Origin: Chimonanthus salicifolius
Lineage: Eukaryota > Streptophyta > Magnoliopsida > Laurales > Calycanthaceae
Assembly: GCA_013350335.1 (NCBI GenBank)
Contig: CM023539.1
Span: 27,211,043 to 27,275,042 of the forward strand
DNA length: 64,000 bases
Reading direction: 5' to 3'
Each line of letters begins with the position of its first letter. Positions within the stretch are counted from its first letter, which is position 1. Of this stretch, positions 10,176 through 20,673 are shown piece by piece. A program made the translations under genes and the position numbers. The notes beneath the pieces were generated by a model, which saw only the letters and a program-made list of their open reading frames with translations, did no database searches and was not told where the DNA came from.

Positions 10176-12074
10176 TGTAACGCCCCACCCTTTTCACTCG
10201 CTTTTAATCGAAAATCAGAGTCTATTTTTTTTTTAAATAAATAAACAAGAGTGATAAAGAGCTGGACGTCACGACGCGAGCTAAGTCCGGACTTCTAAAG
10301 TCCGACCCTTAACTGGCCAACCCTATGTGTGCATGGACTAAGTCCATGTAAACAGTTCACACATAGTAATTTATTAACTTTGCGGATTATAACATAAACT
10401 AACTGCGGATTATAATAGAACCTATGTCTACTCCATTTTAAATAGCAAAGTACTTAGTCACTTAACCAAAATTACCTTAACTTAAACATCCAAACAAACC
10501 ATTCCAAACCATAACAAAATTAATTAAACATGACCACACTATCCACCATTGTCTCTCCATAGGGTTCGGCCATGTGTATTTCTGTTAAAACCTATTATAC
10601 ATCTATGATTGGTTCTTATACCTCCATCCATTTAAATCCTTTTAAACCTTTAAAAAATATACACATACATTTATGATTTCCCTCCTTCAAATCCATAAAA
10701 ATCAAACCAATGTCTTTTCATGGGGTTCGGCCATACAAAATGGCCGAACCCTATGGTCCATCATCTTCCCTTTTAAAATCACTTTAAACCCATAAAACTT
10801 CCTTAACTCTTTCCATGGGGTTCGGCCATACAACATGGCCGAACCCTATGGTTCATCATTGGTTCTTTCATCCATAATAAAAATAAGGGTTCAACCATGT
10901 AATGGCCAAACCATGTCCTTGACCATTTTTCCTTATTTTTGCAATTTATCGAGCACTTGCCGATTCCGCGTCTCCTCTGGTTTTTTTTCAGTCCTTCTTG
11001 TTCCTTTCCTTTCTTAGCCTCTCCTTCCTTCCTTCTTGATCTTTAGCTGAGGCTGACCTTGCTGGAAACCCCTTGGAGTGGTTCGGCCAAGTGATATGAA
11101 TTGAGAGAGAGAAGTTTGAGATCAAATTATTCTAAGTCCTTTTTGGTCTTGAGAGGGAGGGAGAGAACATGATAAAATTCTCTAAGTGTTTGGTCTTCTT
11201 TCTCTTAGAGTGTTGGTCGGCCAATAGATGTTTTGAGGGAAAGATATCAGCCAAGAGGGAGAGGAGAGAGAATTGAAAAATTAGTCTCTTCTTTGATTAC
11301 TAGGGTCGGCGCAAAGGTGATGACTTTTGTGCTCCCAATGTGTAACTCCTGTTCCATAATGCTTCCATTGGGGGTTTCATCCATGAGATAAAACTCCCAA
11401 GGCTCCAACTGTCACCAAGGGTTGCCTTGGTATAACCTCCCCCATCTTCCTCCTCTCATTAACGCTTTATGTGGGGATTTCATCTTGAGATGAAACTTCA
11501 ACCCCCCCCCCCCCCCCCCCCCAAACGTGTGCCCTTGAATTTTTGAATTTGAAATGAACCACCACTCCTCACCTCTCCATTATTTCTCCATGTGGGGCTT
11601 TCATCTTTGAAATGAAACTCCCATGCCAATGTGTACCCCTTGATTTGGTGTTTGAAACAACAATCTTTCACCTTCACACTTTACTCACTTTTTAATTTAA
11701 CACACCACCTTGATTTAACTCATTTCAAATCAACTCACTCATTTAACTAATCACTTCAAAGCCAACTCACTCACTTGATTGTCTTTCCATTTTAATTCAG
11801 CCCAACATAAGTTAAGCTTGGACTCACTTGGTGGTCAACCAAGTCAACCATTACCCGTTGGGTCCTAATTGGGCCTTTTGACCCAAATAGCCACCTGACC
11901 CAATTAAATGTATCTTACCTATTTACCCTACATTGAACACTCATTCCATAACCGTTGGGTCTTAATTGGGCCATTGCCCAACACCTTATCCATCTAAGGT
12001 CTATGTCCATTAATTCATAATTTAAATGGACAAAATTCATGTAAATTGATATCTTGAAAATCCGGGGTTTTACA
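10176..12074 (-). repeat. 5' LTR of the Tekay-like element (1899 bp)
   Basis: The + strand begins TGTAACGCCCCACCC beside the primer-binding site and ends GGGGTTTTACA at 12074. Hairpins of the GGTTCGGCCAT type start at about 10562 (half site), 10725, 10819 and 10885 (degenerate). GTTTCATC-type hairpins lie around 11370-11620. Compared with the 3-4 kb solo LTRs of the window it lacks the 78-bp module pair and most of the hairpin array, so it is an internally shortened relative. The flank after it begins ATGTC. Confidence 0.9.
11502..11522. repeat. Poly(C) run of 21 bases
   Basis: An uninterrupted run of C lies in the 5' LTR just after a GTTTCATC-type hairpin. The matching place in the 3' LTR (about 889-897) has only a short CCCCCCCTCC run. 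It is a slippage-prone tract and a likely assembly-error spot. Confidence 0.95.
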
Positions 12075-13222
12075 ATGTCTACTGGGTTGATTCAGAACTC
12101 ATGGACCCATTATCCATGGCTTCCCTTTACTCAGGTGTTCATTGTTCTTGGGTTCTTTCTTTCCAATTTCAATCATACAAGTTTTCTACACAACTTAGTG
12201 TTATTGATTTACTCCAAAAATATCAAGCATTCACCTACCTCGAGTGATTTGGAGGAGTGCTCGAATGGGTGAAATCTGATCTCCCTTGTCTCCTTGCTCT
12301 CCACCCTCTTTGCTGGCTCGATTTATCTTTCCCCTTGCTTGATCTCTCCTTCCTTTCTCGGAATAGAGGAAGCCCGTGAGGAGGTGAAAAGGTTCATGGT
12401 CGAGTTGAGGGTTGAGATGTGAGTGATAGGGTGCACTCAGATGAATAAGAGGGGTGCTCAGACAGTCTGTTTCTCCTCTCCTCTTCACTATTTTTTCCTC
12501 TCATTGTCTTTCTTTCTTTCTTTTCTTCCCTTTCCCTTCGTTTTCTCATATTTTTATCTTTCTCGCTTGCTATCCCTAGACTCTTAATTGAGTCCTAGAA
12601 AACGGAAGAGGCATTGTGAATGCCCATGAATAGAAAAATGAAGAGTTTGGGCGGTGGTAGACAGAGCGTCTGCTGAAGATATTCTGGCTACTCGACACAT
12701 CGACTTTGTCGATGCGCTGATTCATTTGACTGTATTTTCCCTGATACATCGACCACATTGATGTATCCTTATGACAACTTATATCTCGGGTTTGGATATT
12801 AGTTTTCTCCGACACATCGTTCCAGCTGATGCATCGTCTGGAAATGTTTTGATTTGCCGACACATCGACCAAGTCGATGTATCGTTTGAGGGGAAATTTA
12901 GTTTCCCTTATTTCTTTTAATAAATATTCACATTATTTGGACCAAAATCATATATTTCATTTATATGATAAATAACTTTCATAAAATGAGGAGTTAAAAC
13001 TATGGGTCCTTACACTCTATCTACTGAAAGGCTCAACCCAAAATGTCACACGTGGACTCAAACATATACCATATATCCTCATTTACAATCACATATCATA
13101 CAAACAAATATTTCTATTATCTCATCAGAGTAGCATACGAGAGTATGAGAGTTTATATACGCTTAGATTTAGTATGCCACATGCGGTGCAATAATAAAAA
13201 AGTACATCATTAGCATGAAAAT
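12075..13222. other. Degraded LTR-like sequence with an ATCGAC hairpin cassette
   Basis: No gene is recognised. The stretch from about 12230 looks like an LTR, with a pyrimidine-rich block at 12500-12560 and an end at 13014 reading GGGTCCTTACA. Between about 12690 and 12890 there are four hairpins on a common word: stems CATCGAC/GTCGATG (loop TTT), GATACATC/GATGTATC, a diverged copy near 12810, and ACATCGAC/GTCGATGT (loop CAA). The rest, to 13222, is AT-rich and resumes after the inserted LTR at 20674. If the end at 13014 is an LTR end, the following sequence would be element-internal. Confidence 0.5.
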
Positions 13223-13686
13223 TGTAACACCCAGATTTTTCAATGCATAAATAGATTGGATATTGCCTATTTAAATTGTTAAATTTATTGAATTTAAGAT
13301 TTATGGATGAAATGGACCTTAGATGGGTAAAGGAGTGGGGTCACTAACCTAATTAAGATCCAATGGATCATGGATAGGGTTTGATTTGAAAGTATTTGAG
13401 TAAATGAAATTAAACGGTTCAATTGCTAAATTGGGATCCAATGGATCATGGATAGGGTTTGATTTGAAAGTATTTGGGTAAATGAAATTAAACGGGTCAA
13501 TTGCTAAATTGGGACCCAATGGATCATGGATAGGATTTGATTTTAAGTAAATGGGTAAGGTTTAATTAATTGGGTCAGCTACCCAATTAAGACCCAAATC
13601 CACCTCATCAAGTGAGGTGGCAAGTGGGTGAGGTAGCATGTAAGTAACATGGTCAAGGTGGGACCCCAAGGGCCATGTGTTATGGC

Positions 13687-15829
13687 TGTAACACCCCGCC
13701 CTTTTCACTCTAATTTTCAGAGTTTATTTTTTTTAATTATAATAATCATGTGATCGGGGCGGAGTGTCACGACGCAAGTTAAGTTTGGATCTCTAAATCC
13801 GACCCTTAACTGGCCAAGCCCATGTGTATATGAACCAAGTCCATAAAAAATGATCCGCACATGGTATATATATAACTTACGGAATTAACTTAGTCTTATT
13901 CTAACTGAGGTTGTAATAGAACCTATGACTATTCCAATTTTTCCAATATTAGATAGCAAAGTACATAATCTTATTCTCCAAAATTACTAACTAATATTAA
14001 TCTACCATTCAATCCAACCATCCAAAATAAACCAATCCACAACATCTACTTATCTACTTATTACATGCCAACAAATCTAGTTACCAAATTACATTGTCCA
14101 AATAATTCAAAATCATTCAAATCGCCCAAGTTTCCGTGCTTGATCCTCTTCTCCAACCACGTTCTTTCCTTTCCCTGCATCATCCACTAAGGATACAGAT
14201 AGGGCGTTAGATCAACGAGCCCAGTAGTGTTTCCGAATAGGGCTACCACATGGTTAGTCAAAATCATGCAAATAATATAATAATAATACATGTGAGACAA
14301 AATTCCATAAAAACATGCTATGTATGAAATGAACATGTAATGAGTCCCACCCATCACCATTCAACATAGCCATCACTTGACGGGATTCTCATCGTCAAGG
14401 TAACCCACAGTGGTCTTTCGGACGCCCCGACGGAGTGTGGCCTCCAGATTCCTCCTGATGGGATTCAAATCATCAGGGTACCCCACAGTGGTCTTTCTGA
14501 CGCCCCGACAGAGTGTGGCCTCCGGTTACAACACCATCATCCCATGCCATGCATGAGATGTCTATGCAAACATGTCATTTAAAAACATAACTTTACAATC
14601 ATATAAGATATCAAAATCAACATAAAATAGCATATGGAATAGTGGTTACAATAAAGGTAGGAAACCTACTGAAGAATCACTTCAGCGTCCGTTCTTTCTT
14701 AGGCTTTAATCGGTCACGACTCGTTCGTCGTTCAACTTTCTGTACCACTTTCCAAGCTTTTCTTATGCCTTCCTTTGATCCTTGTATTTAATCCTTGTTT
14801 CCTTAACTCCTTGCTGGTTATATGCTTGGATATTTGGTACCAAAAGCCTCTGCTGTTCCAGCCAAGAACACCAATTGGAGAGAGGGAGAAAGATGGGATT
14901 GTAAGGCTTTCACAATGGTAAAACACGCCCAAAATGGTTGCTTATTGCTTTTGTATTTTCAGCCACCAAAACTCCTCCACTCCCTCATCAATTCATGCAC
15001 AAACCAATGGGTATTGGGTGCCATCCAAGGCACCCCTTGGCGGCTACCCATGCAGCCAATCAGATTCCCAAGCAACTCACCTCAAACTATGCATTTCATT
15101 TATCATTGATCATGGAACTCACCCCAAACAAGTCCCCAACGTGTGGGACTTGTTTTGGGTGGTTAAAGCTGAGCAAAACTCTTCCAATTCCCACTTGAAC
15201 TCACTGATTTACAGTCCCATGGGTTTCCATTTTGACTCACCCAACTCAAGGTATTTTTTATTCCAACCCAACTCATCACATTTAATGTTTTTCATTCAAT
15301 GCACATGAGTTGACTCATAACTTGATTTAATTTCAACTCACCTCAGTCCCACTCAACTGATTAACTCGTGTTTTAGCTCCCTTGAGGGTTCACACGGTCA
15401 ACAATAGTCAACTCGACCCGTTGGGTCCACTTTTAGCTCCTTGACCCGTTTTTGACTCCATGACCCAATTATGGGTTTTTTGGTCATTTGTAATCGGTTT
15501 TTGCATATGGGTCAGGCCTACCCATTTCTTCTCTACTTGATTTCCAATCAAATAAGCTTAACCCCATTTAATTTAAATTCGCAAAACGGTCAAATCATCC
15601 ATTTTGATCCGATGGGTCCCATTTGGGCCCTTTGACCCATTTAGCCATTTTTGACCCAAATGATGAAAATTACCCAACCAGTCAAACTTAACATTCATAA
15701 TATGCTCATATGATTTAATTTGAGCAATGGGCCCCACTATTTCCTTTCTTCACATCACAAAATAATTAATTTAACAACTCAGGGGCATTTTGGTAATTTT
15801 CCATTTCATTGAGAAATTGGGGTGTTACA
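13687..15829 (-). repeat. Solo LTR (2143 bp) nested in another LTR
   Basis: It begins TGTAACACCCCGCCC on the + strand and ends TTGGGGTGTTACA. A perfect ATGGC duplication flanks it (13682-13686 and 15830-15834). It has the GGGCGTTAGATCAACG block near 14201 and the tandem 78-bp module at about 14385-14525. It completely lacks the GGTTCGGCCAT hairpin array. After the module it passes almost directly to the CAACGTGTGGGACTTG / AACTCA / GACCCATTT part. Confidence 0.93.
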
Positions 15830-16689
15830 ATGGCAGACCATGTGATGGTTGATTTGGTCAACCACAAAGGAGTCCAATCAAATTAAGGTGTGGTTGAGTT
15901 GGAAAGTGAGTTCAAGTTTTGAGTTAAGATTAAAATACAAGAAGTGAGTTGGGAAATGAGTCAAATAGTTTAAGTGAGTTGGACATGAGTTAAGATGGAA
16001 GCTGAGGAGACTTCCATCTCAAGTGAGTTGGATAGGTGGAACTCGATGGGAGCTAGGTGTCTCCTTGGTTAAGCCAAGGGACACCGTGAACAAACCAAGA
16101 AGTAATGAGGGAAGATGGGAAGACATAGGCTGTTACAAAGGGGGTTCAACCAAGGGGCCCTTCACACCCCTTGGCCGAATGCCATCTCTTGGGAAACAAG
16201 AGAGTTCTCTCCTATTCTTCTCCATCTCTCTCTCAATTACTACATCTCTGGACTTAGAGAAGTTTGCTAAAGAACCAAGGAAGGAGAAGGACTGAGGAGC
16301 AAAGACAGAGTAAAAGAAAGGAGGAGACGAGAAAAAATATGTCTTAAGCTTAAGAACGATTGATGATTAAGGCTAAGTGTGAACCATAGACTTGGTCATG
16401 GAATGGCCGAATCTATGGGTTCCACAATCCATGGAAAGGGATGGTTAAACTGTTGTGAGCCATGGAATGGACATGGGTTGGAAACCAACAACCAAGGGAT
16501 TTAGTTTATAAGTATGTTTAATGGCTTAAAATAGGAATAGATTATAAAAAGACTCTAGCTTTGGCTAAAGGATAGGGTGAACTCATTGTGAGTGAGATGA
16601 ATGGTTGTATTTATGTTTAGAAATGATAAAGATTGGCTTCCATGAGGATGGGTCAAGCTTAATATACAAACAAAAGAGACTGACAAACA

Positions 16690-17520
16690 ATCAGTCGACT
16701 AAATCCCAGATTCAGTCGACTGAACTGATATTGGACGAATCAGAATACAATTTTTGGGAGTTTCAGCCGACTGAATCTGTGATTCAATCGACTGAACTGG
16801 AGTTGGATGTAACAGAAATCAGTTTCTGGGAGTTTCAGCCGACTAAATCTTGTGATTCAGTAGACTGAACATGGACAGGTTTAAAATATACAAGGTATAT
16901 TGGTGTTTCAGCCGACTGAATATATTATTCAGTCGACTAAAAGTAAACGTAACAAATAAGCAATGTAATCTGATGTGTTTCAGCCGACTGAATCTGTGAT
17001 TCAATCGATTGACTGGAGTTGGATGTAACAGAAATCAATTTCTGGGAGTTTCAGCTGACTAAATCTTGTGATTCAGTCCACTGAACATGGACAGGATTAA
17101 AATATACAAGGTATATTGGTGTTTCAGCAGACTGAATATATTATTCAGTCTGCTAAAAGTAAACATAACAAATAAGCAATGTAATTTGATGTGTTTCAGC
17201 CGACTGAATCTATGATTCAGTTGACTGAAGGAATGCTTAACAAACACGTAACCAGCTTGTTGATGATTCAGTCGACTGAATCCTTGATTCAGTCGACTGA
17301 ATGCACACTAGCCGAACACACAGTTTATCTGGTCCAAAATCAGCCGACTGAATCTATGATTCAGTCGACTAAAAGGTAGCGAGTCAAGGAAAGAACAATA
17401 CTAAGTTGGGTGTCAGCCGACTGAAAGTATAGTTCAGCAGACTGAAAGTCTGCGGGTAAGGCAGAGAATAGTAATCGGGCAAGTATGAGCCGATTGAATT
17501 CTTGATTCAGTCGACTGAAG
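16690..17520. repeat. CAGTCGACTG hairpin array with 217-bp tandem units
   Basis: Hairpins such as CAGCCGACTGAATC / GATTCAGTCGACTG (14-bp stem with one mismatch, 3-base loop) repeat through this stretch. AGTCGACT is itself an 8-base palindrome. Around 16764-17197 the array is organised as two tandem 217-bp units (starts 16764 and 16981), with a third starting at 17198. Some changes are paired: the stem at about 17130 reads CAGCAGACTG and its partner CAGTCTGCT. Confidence 0.9.
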
Positions 17521-18435
17521 TATAATGTTATATATTTGGTTAAATTTCCAGAAACCTCTGATTATCTGGGTGATGTAATATCAATGGAAATAAAAATAAA
17601 CAATCAAATTAATATATATGGCTGGATTTGATAAGGTAACGAGGTTCGATTCGCATTATTCCTACGAAAGAAGGAAAGGACAGAAAACCAGACTTTGGTA
17701 GGATTCCTACCTTGTTGAGATGCATATGGATCTTATATGTTACTGGTTTCTATTTCAGTACAATATTTATTTTGTTAAAATCAAATGGTATAAGTTTTAT
17801 GAACTGAATTTCAATATGATTTGTTATGCAATAGCATTTCTGCATTCATGATCTCATGCATGTCATGGGAGCAAGAATATGGGACAGCAAGCCAAGCTAT
17901 GAGCTGTCCGGACATGACTTGGGGCTTGAGACTAGCTTATGTAAAGCTATGTGAACCATTGATTATTGGCCTTGTCCGGGATTGCTAGATAGGGGTACGA
18001 CTGTAATAAGGGCCAAAGGGCTCCGGGGTAACCAGTCCAAAAACCCTGCGCAGAGGGAGGAGTCCACACTCCATCCGTAATTCCGATTAACACACGTGGG
18101 GAGGTATAACAATGACCTGGTGGTGTTGTCACAAAACACTGCGGACGTAAATGGCCAAGAGAACACCTTGATATGGTTTCATTATATCAAGAAAAATGTA
18201 ATGATGATATGTATGATGTTTGATATGGAGATTGGGTGGGGAATCATTGCATATGACACCCATGGCATTGATATATACATGCTCAAATCATTGGCATATA
18301 ACACCCATGGCATTGACATATACATGAGCATGATATGGATATGATTATCATGCGCTGATTTTGATACTATGATATGTTTATAGTTTCCAATATGATAATC
18401 TTATTCTGATTTTTATATTGATCCTATATGTGTAT

Positions 18436-20152
18436 TGATGTGATTTTAATTTAACTCGAAAGCGTACGAACCATTTTATAGTATAGAGTATGAGTGCGAG
18501 GTCGTACCCAAGGGAAATCCACAAAATATATGTACGAAATAAAAATAGCATTATTAAAATAATGTGATTTAATAAAATAAGTTTCTAAACTTATAGTTAT
18601 AATCTTAATTTAGAAAAAATAATTAATTTATTATCTAGTTTTAGTGGTTAACAATAAATTTTGATTAAAAGAATGGAGTGAATTTAGATGACCTAAATTT
18701 AATTTAAAATATAAATTTAAGAGACAAATAAAATGTTTGTAACCTAGTTAAATTGTTTTGAGATTTTTTTGAGAAAAAATAAAAGTAAAATAATTCAAGA
18801 ATAAATAAATGGTTTGCATAATCTACAATGGAATCAGGTCAAATATCGAAGCGGCATGTTATCCTATTTAAAAATAATAAAATCATGGCCTAGACCATGA
18901 AATGTTCTAGAGTTATAAAATATAATTCAAATTTATTTTCTATTAAAATTCTAATTAGAATTTTTATGTCGTCCATTAAATCAGACTTTTTTTCAATTCA
19001 AGCCTTAGGCTTGAGCGGGATTTAAACTTGTGTTTCCCCAAATCTAAAACAACTGTTCTTGATAAGAACCTTAGACTGGAAAGACGGCGAGTCCCACTGA
19101 TCCTAATAGGGTTCTACTTTCCTTGAAAAAATTCTAGAATAATTTCTTATATAATGTTCATAAAAAGAATTAAAAATAAAATACAAATCATCACGATTAA
19201 ATATTTTAATAACTGGGACCACCATAAATCTAAACAACTGCCATGAATTTTTATTTAAAAAGTTGGAAATGAAATACAATCCTTTTGGACTTAACATAAA
19301 AAAAAAAATAACTTACAAGAAATTAAATATTTTTCTCTGTCTTTCTTTGTCCAACTTCAGTCTCTTCGACGTCTTGTCCGGTTCAACTTTCAATGAACCC
19401 ATAGCCATCAATTTATAGGAGTCAGAAGAGATGAGATAAGGAACCCTTCAAATTCAGCCAAGATAAGAGACCCATTCAAATTCAAAATTTCTCTCTGTTG
19501 AGATCAGCTAACTCTTTCATCTCCTTATCTCTGCTCCTCCTTATCCCTCTCTTTCTTATCTTTCTTTCTTATCTCTCCTTTGATTCAAACTCTTTCATCA
19601 TTATCGCTGTCTTTTATTCAAATCCACTATCTTTTATCTAAGTCCACTGTCTTTTTCAAACGCCGAATTTTGCAGATAAGGCACCATCCTTCAAACGAAA
19701 TTCACTAGTCCCATTTGGTCTTTTGGACTTAGATCCCATACTTTGACTTTTATTTGGCCCGAAATACTGGTGGACTTTGGCTCATTGGCTTCTAATTGCA
19801 GACTTTGACTTCAAGCTTCATATTCAAACAGTGGGTCCATTTGTGTGTTTATAAATTTCTACCACCTTTACAATGTATCAGTCTAAAAAATATTATTATA
19901 ATTCAAACTCTCATATCCGAATCTGAATTATAATAATTTACAATAATTCCAAATCAAATTAGGTGGTAAAAATTATAAACTTTCCAAAAATAGGACTATG
20001 GCCTACTTTTCTCCATTTTAATTCCTTTTTCTTTAATTCTCACAAATACACTGCAAAACTTAAAAACTCTATTAAACGCATCTAATATTCACAAATCAAA
20101 GGCTAACTAATCCAAAATTAAAGGGTAAAATGGTAATTTTCAGTTCTCAACA
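18436..20152. repeat. Solo LTR of an unrelated family (1717 bp)
   Basis: It begins TGATGTGATTTTAATTT and ends CAGTTCTCAACA, and is flanked by perfect TGTAT duplications (18431-18435 and 20153-20157). The first 100 bp (AAGCGTACGAACC, GAGTGCGAGGTCGTACCC) match the block at 60932, so the window holds two members. AT content is high and no coding frame was recognised. A TTTATAGG word near 19411 could be a promoter. Strand is not assigned. Confidence 0.85.
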
Positions 20153-20673
20153 TGTATAACCCTATTTGGAATTCTCACTTGGCACGTTGACTAACGCCCT
20201 ACTTCTACCCTTTAGATGATGGAATAGGAAATGGAAAGGACAATGGACGTAATGAGAGCCAAGCTTAGGAGCTTGGGCAGATGATGTTTACTTAATTTAA
20301 TATTGATTTTGGAACAATGTATTTGAGATAATTAACATTTTGGGATTGTAATAACTTAGTTTATTTTACTATGGTTGATTGATAATTTTGGATATTTAAA
20401 CTTAAGTTAATTTAATAGCGATTGGCTTCCTTGCTTTTAAGATCATGTTTATGGATAGTTTCTATTCATATAATATTTCCGTAGTTTTTCGTAAACGTGT
20501 GAACTGTTTAGTGGATTTGGTCCACGCACACGTATTGTTGGCCAGTTAAAGGTCAGGTTTGGAAACCCGGAGCTTGCGTCGTGACATTCCCGCTCTCTCT
20601 CACTCTTTCATTTTTTTTAAAAAAATATACTCTGATTTTCGGAGAGGGGAAAAGGGCAGGGCGTTACAAAAAT

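Larger units (their letters stand above)
1..12074 (-). mobile_element. Ty3/gypsy chromovirus, Tekay-like, decayed, with nested solo LTR
   Basis: This LTR retrotransposon is read on the minus strand: 5' LTR at 12074-10176, primer-binding site at 10173-10161, then gag, protease, reverse transcriptase, RNase H, integrase with a C-terminal chromodomain, and a 3' LTR cut by the window start. The order PR-RT-RH-INT is that of Ty3/gypsy. The chromodomain tail and the GGGACGAAAATTTT sequence just before the 3' LTR are known features of the plant Tekay/del clade. Several stops and frameshifts and a 3684-bp insertion at 3719-7402 make it non-autonomous. The right-hand flank begins ATGTC at 12075; the left target-site duplication lies outside the window. 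The superfamily is secure; the clade is inferred. Confidence 0.88.
13223..20668 (+). repeat. Solo LTR with two nested solo LTRs (about 3.6 kb net)
   Basis: It begins TGTAACACCCAG and ends AAGGGCAGGGCGTTACA. It is flanked by a perfect AAAAT duplication (13218-13222 and 20669-20673). Without the insertions at 13687-15829 and 18436-20152 and their target duplications, its length is about 3576 bp, close to other members. It has the family's conserved 3' portion, including CTAACGCCCTACTTCTACCC at about 20190 and the GTCGTGACATTCC word near 20577. Its hairpin array is different: CAGTCGACTG-type stems at 16690-17520 dominate, and only a weak GGTCATGGAATGGCCGAA-like remnant is left near 16394. Confidence 0.9.

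Noticed and set aside
14732..15308. Several overlapping frames of 66-124 residues
   Set aside because: They are inside the solo LTR 13687-15829 and differ in all relatives.
13687..15829. Interpretation of TGTAAC...GTTACA units as DNA transposons
   Set aside because: The inverted tips and 5-bp duplications fit, but two related units are the LTRs of the Tekay-like element beside a primer-binding site and polypurine tract, so they are LTRs.
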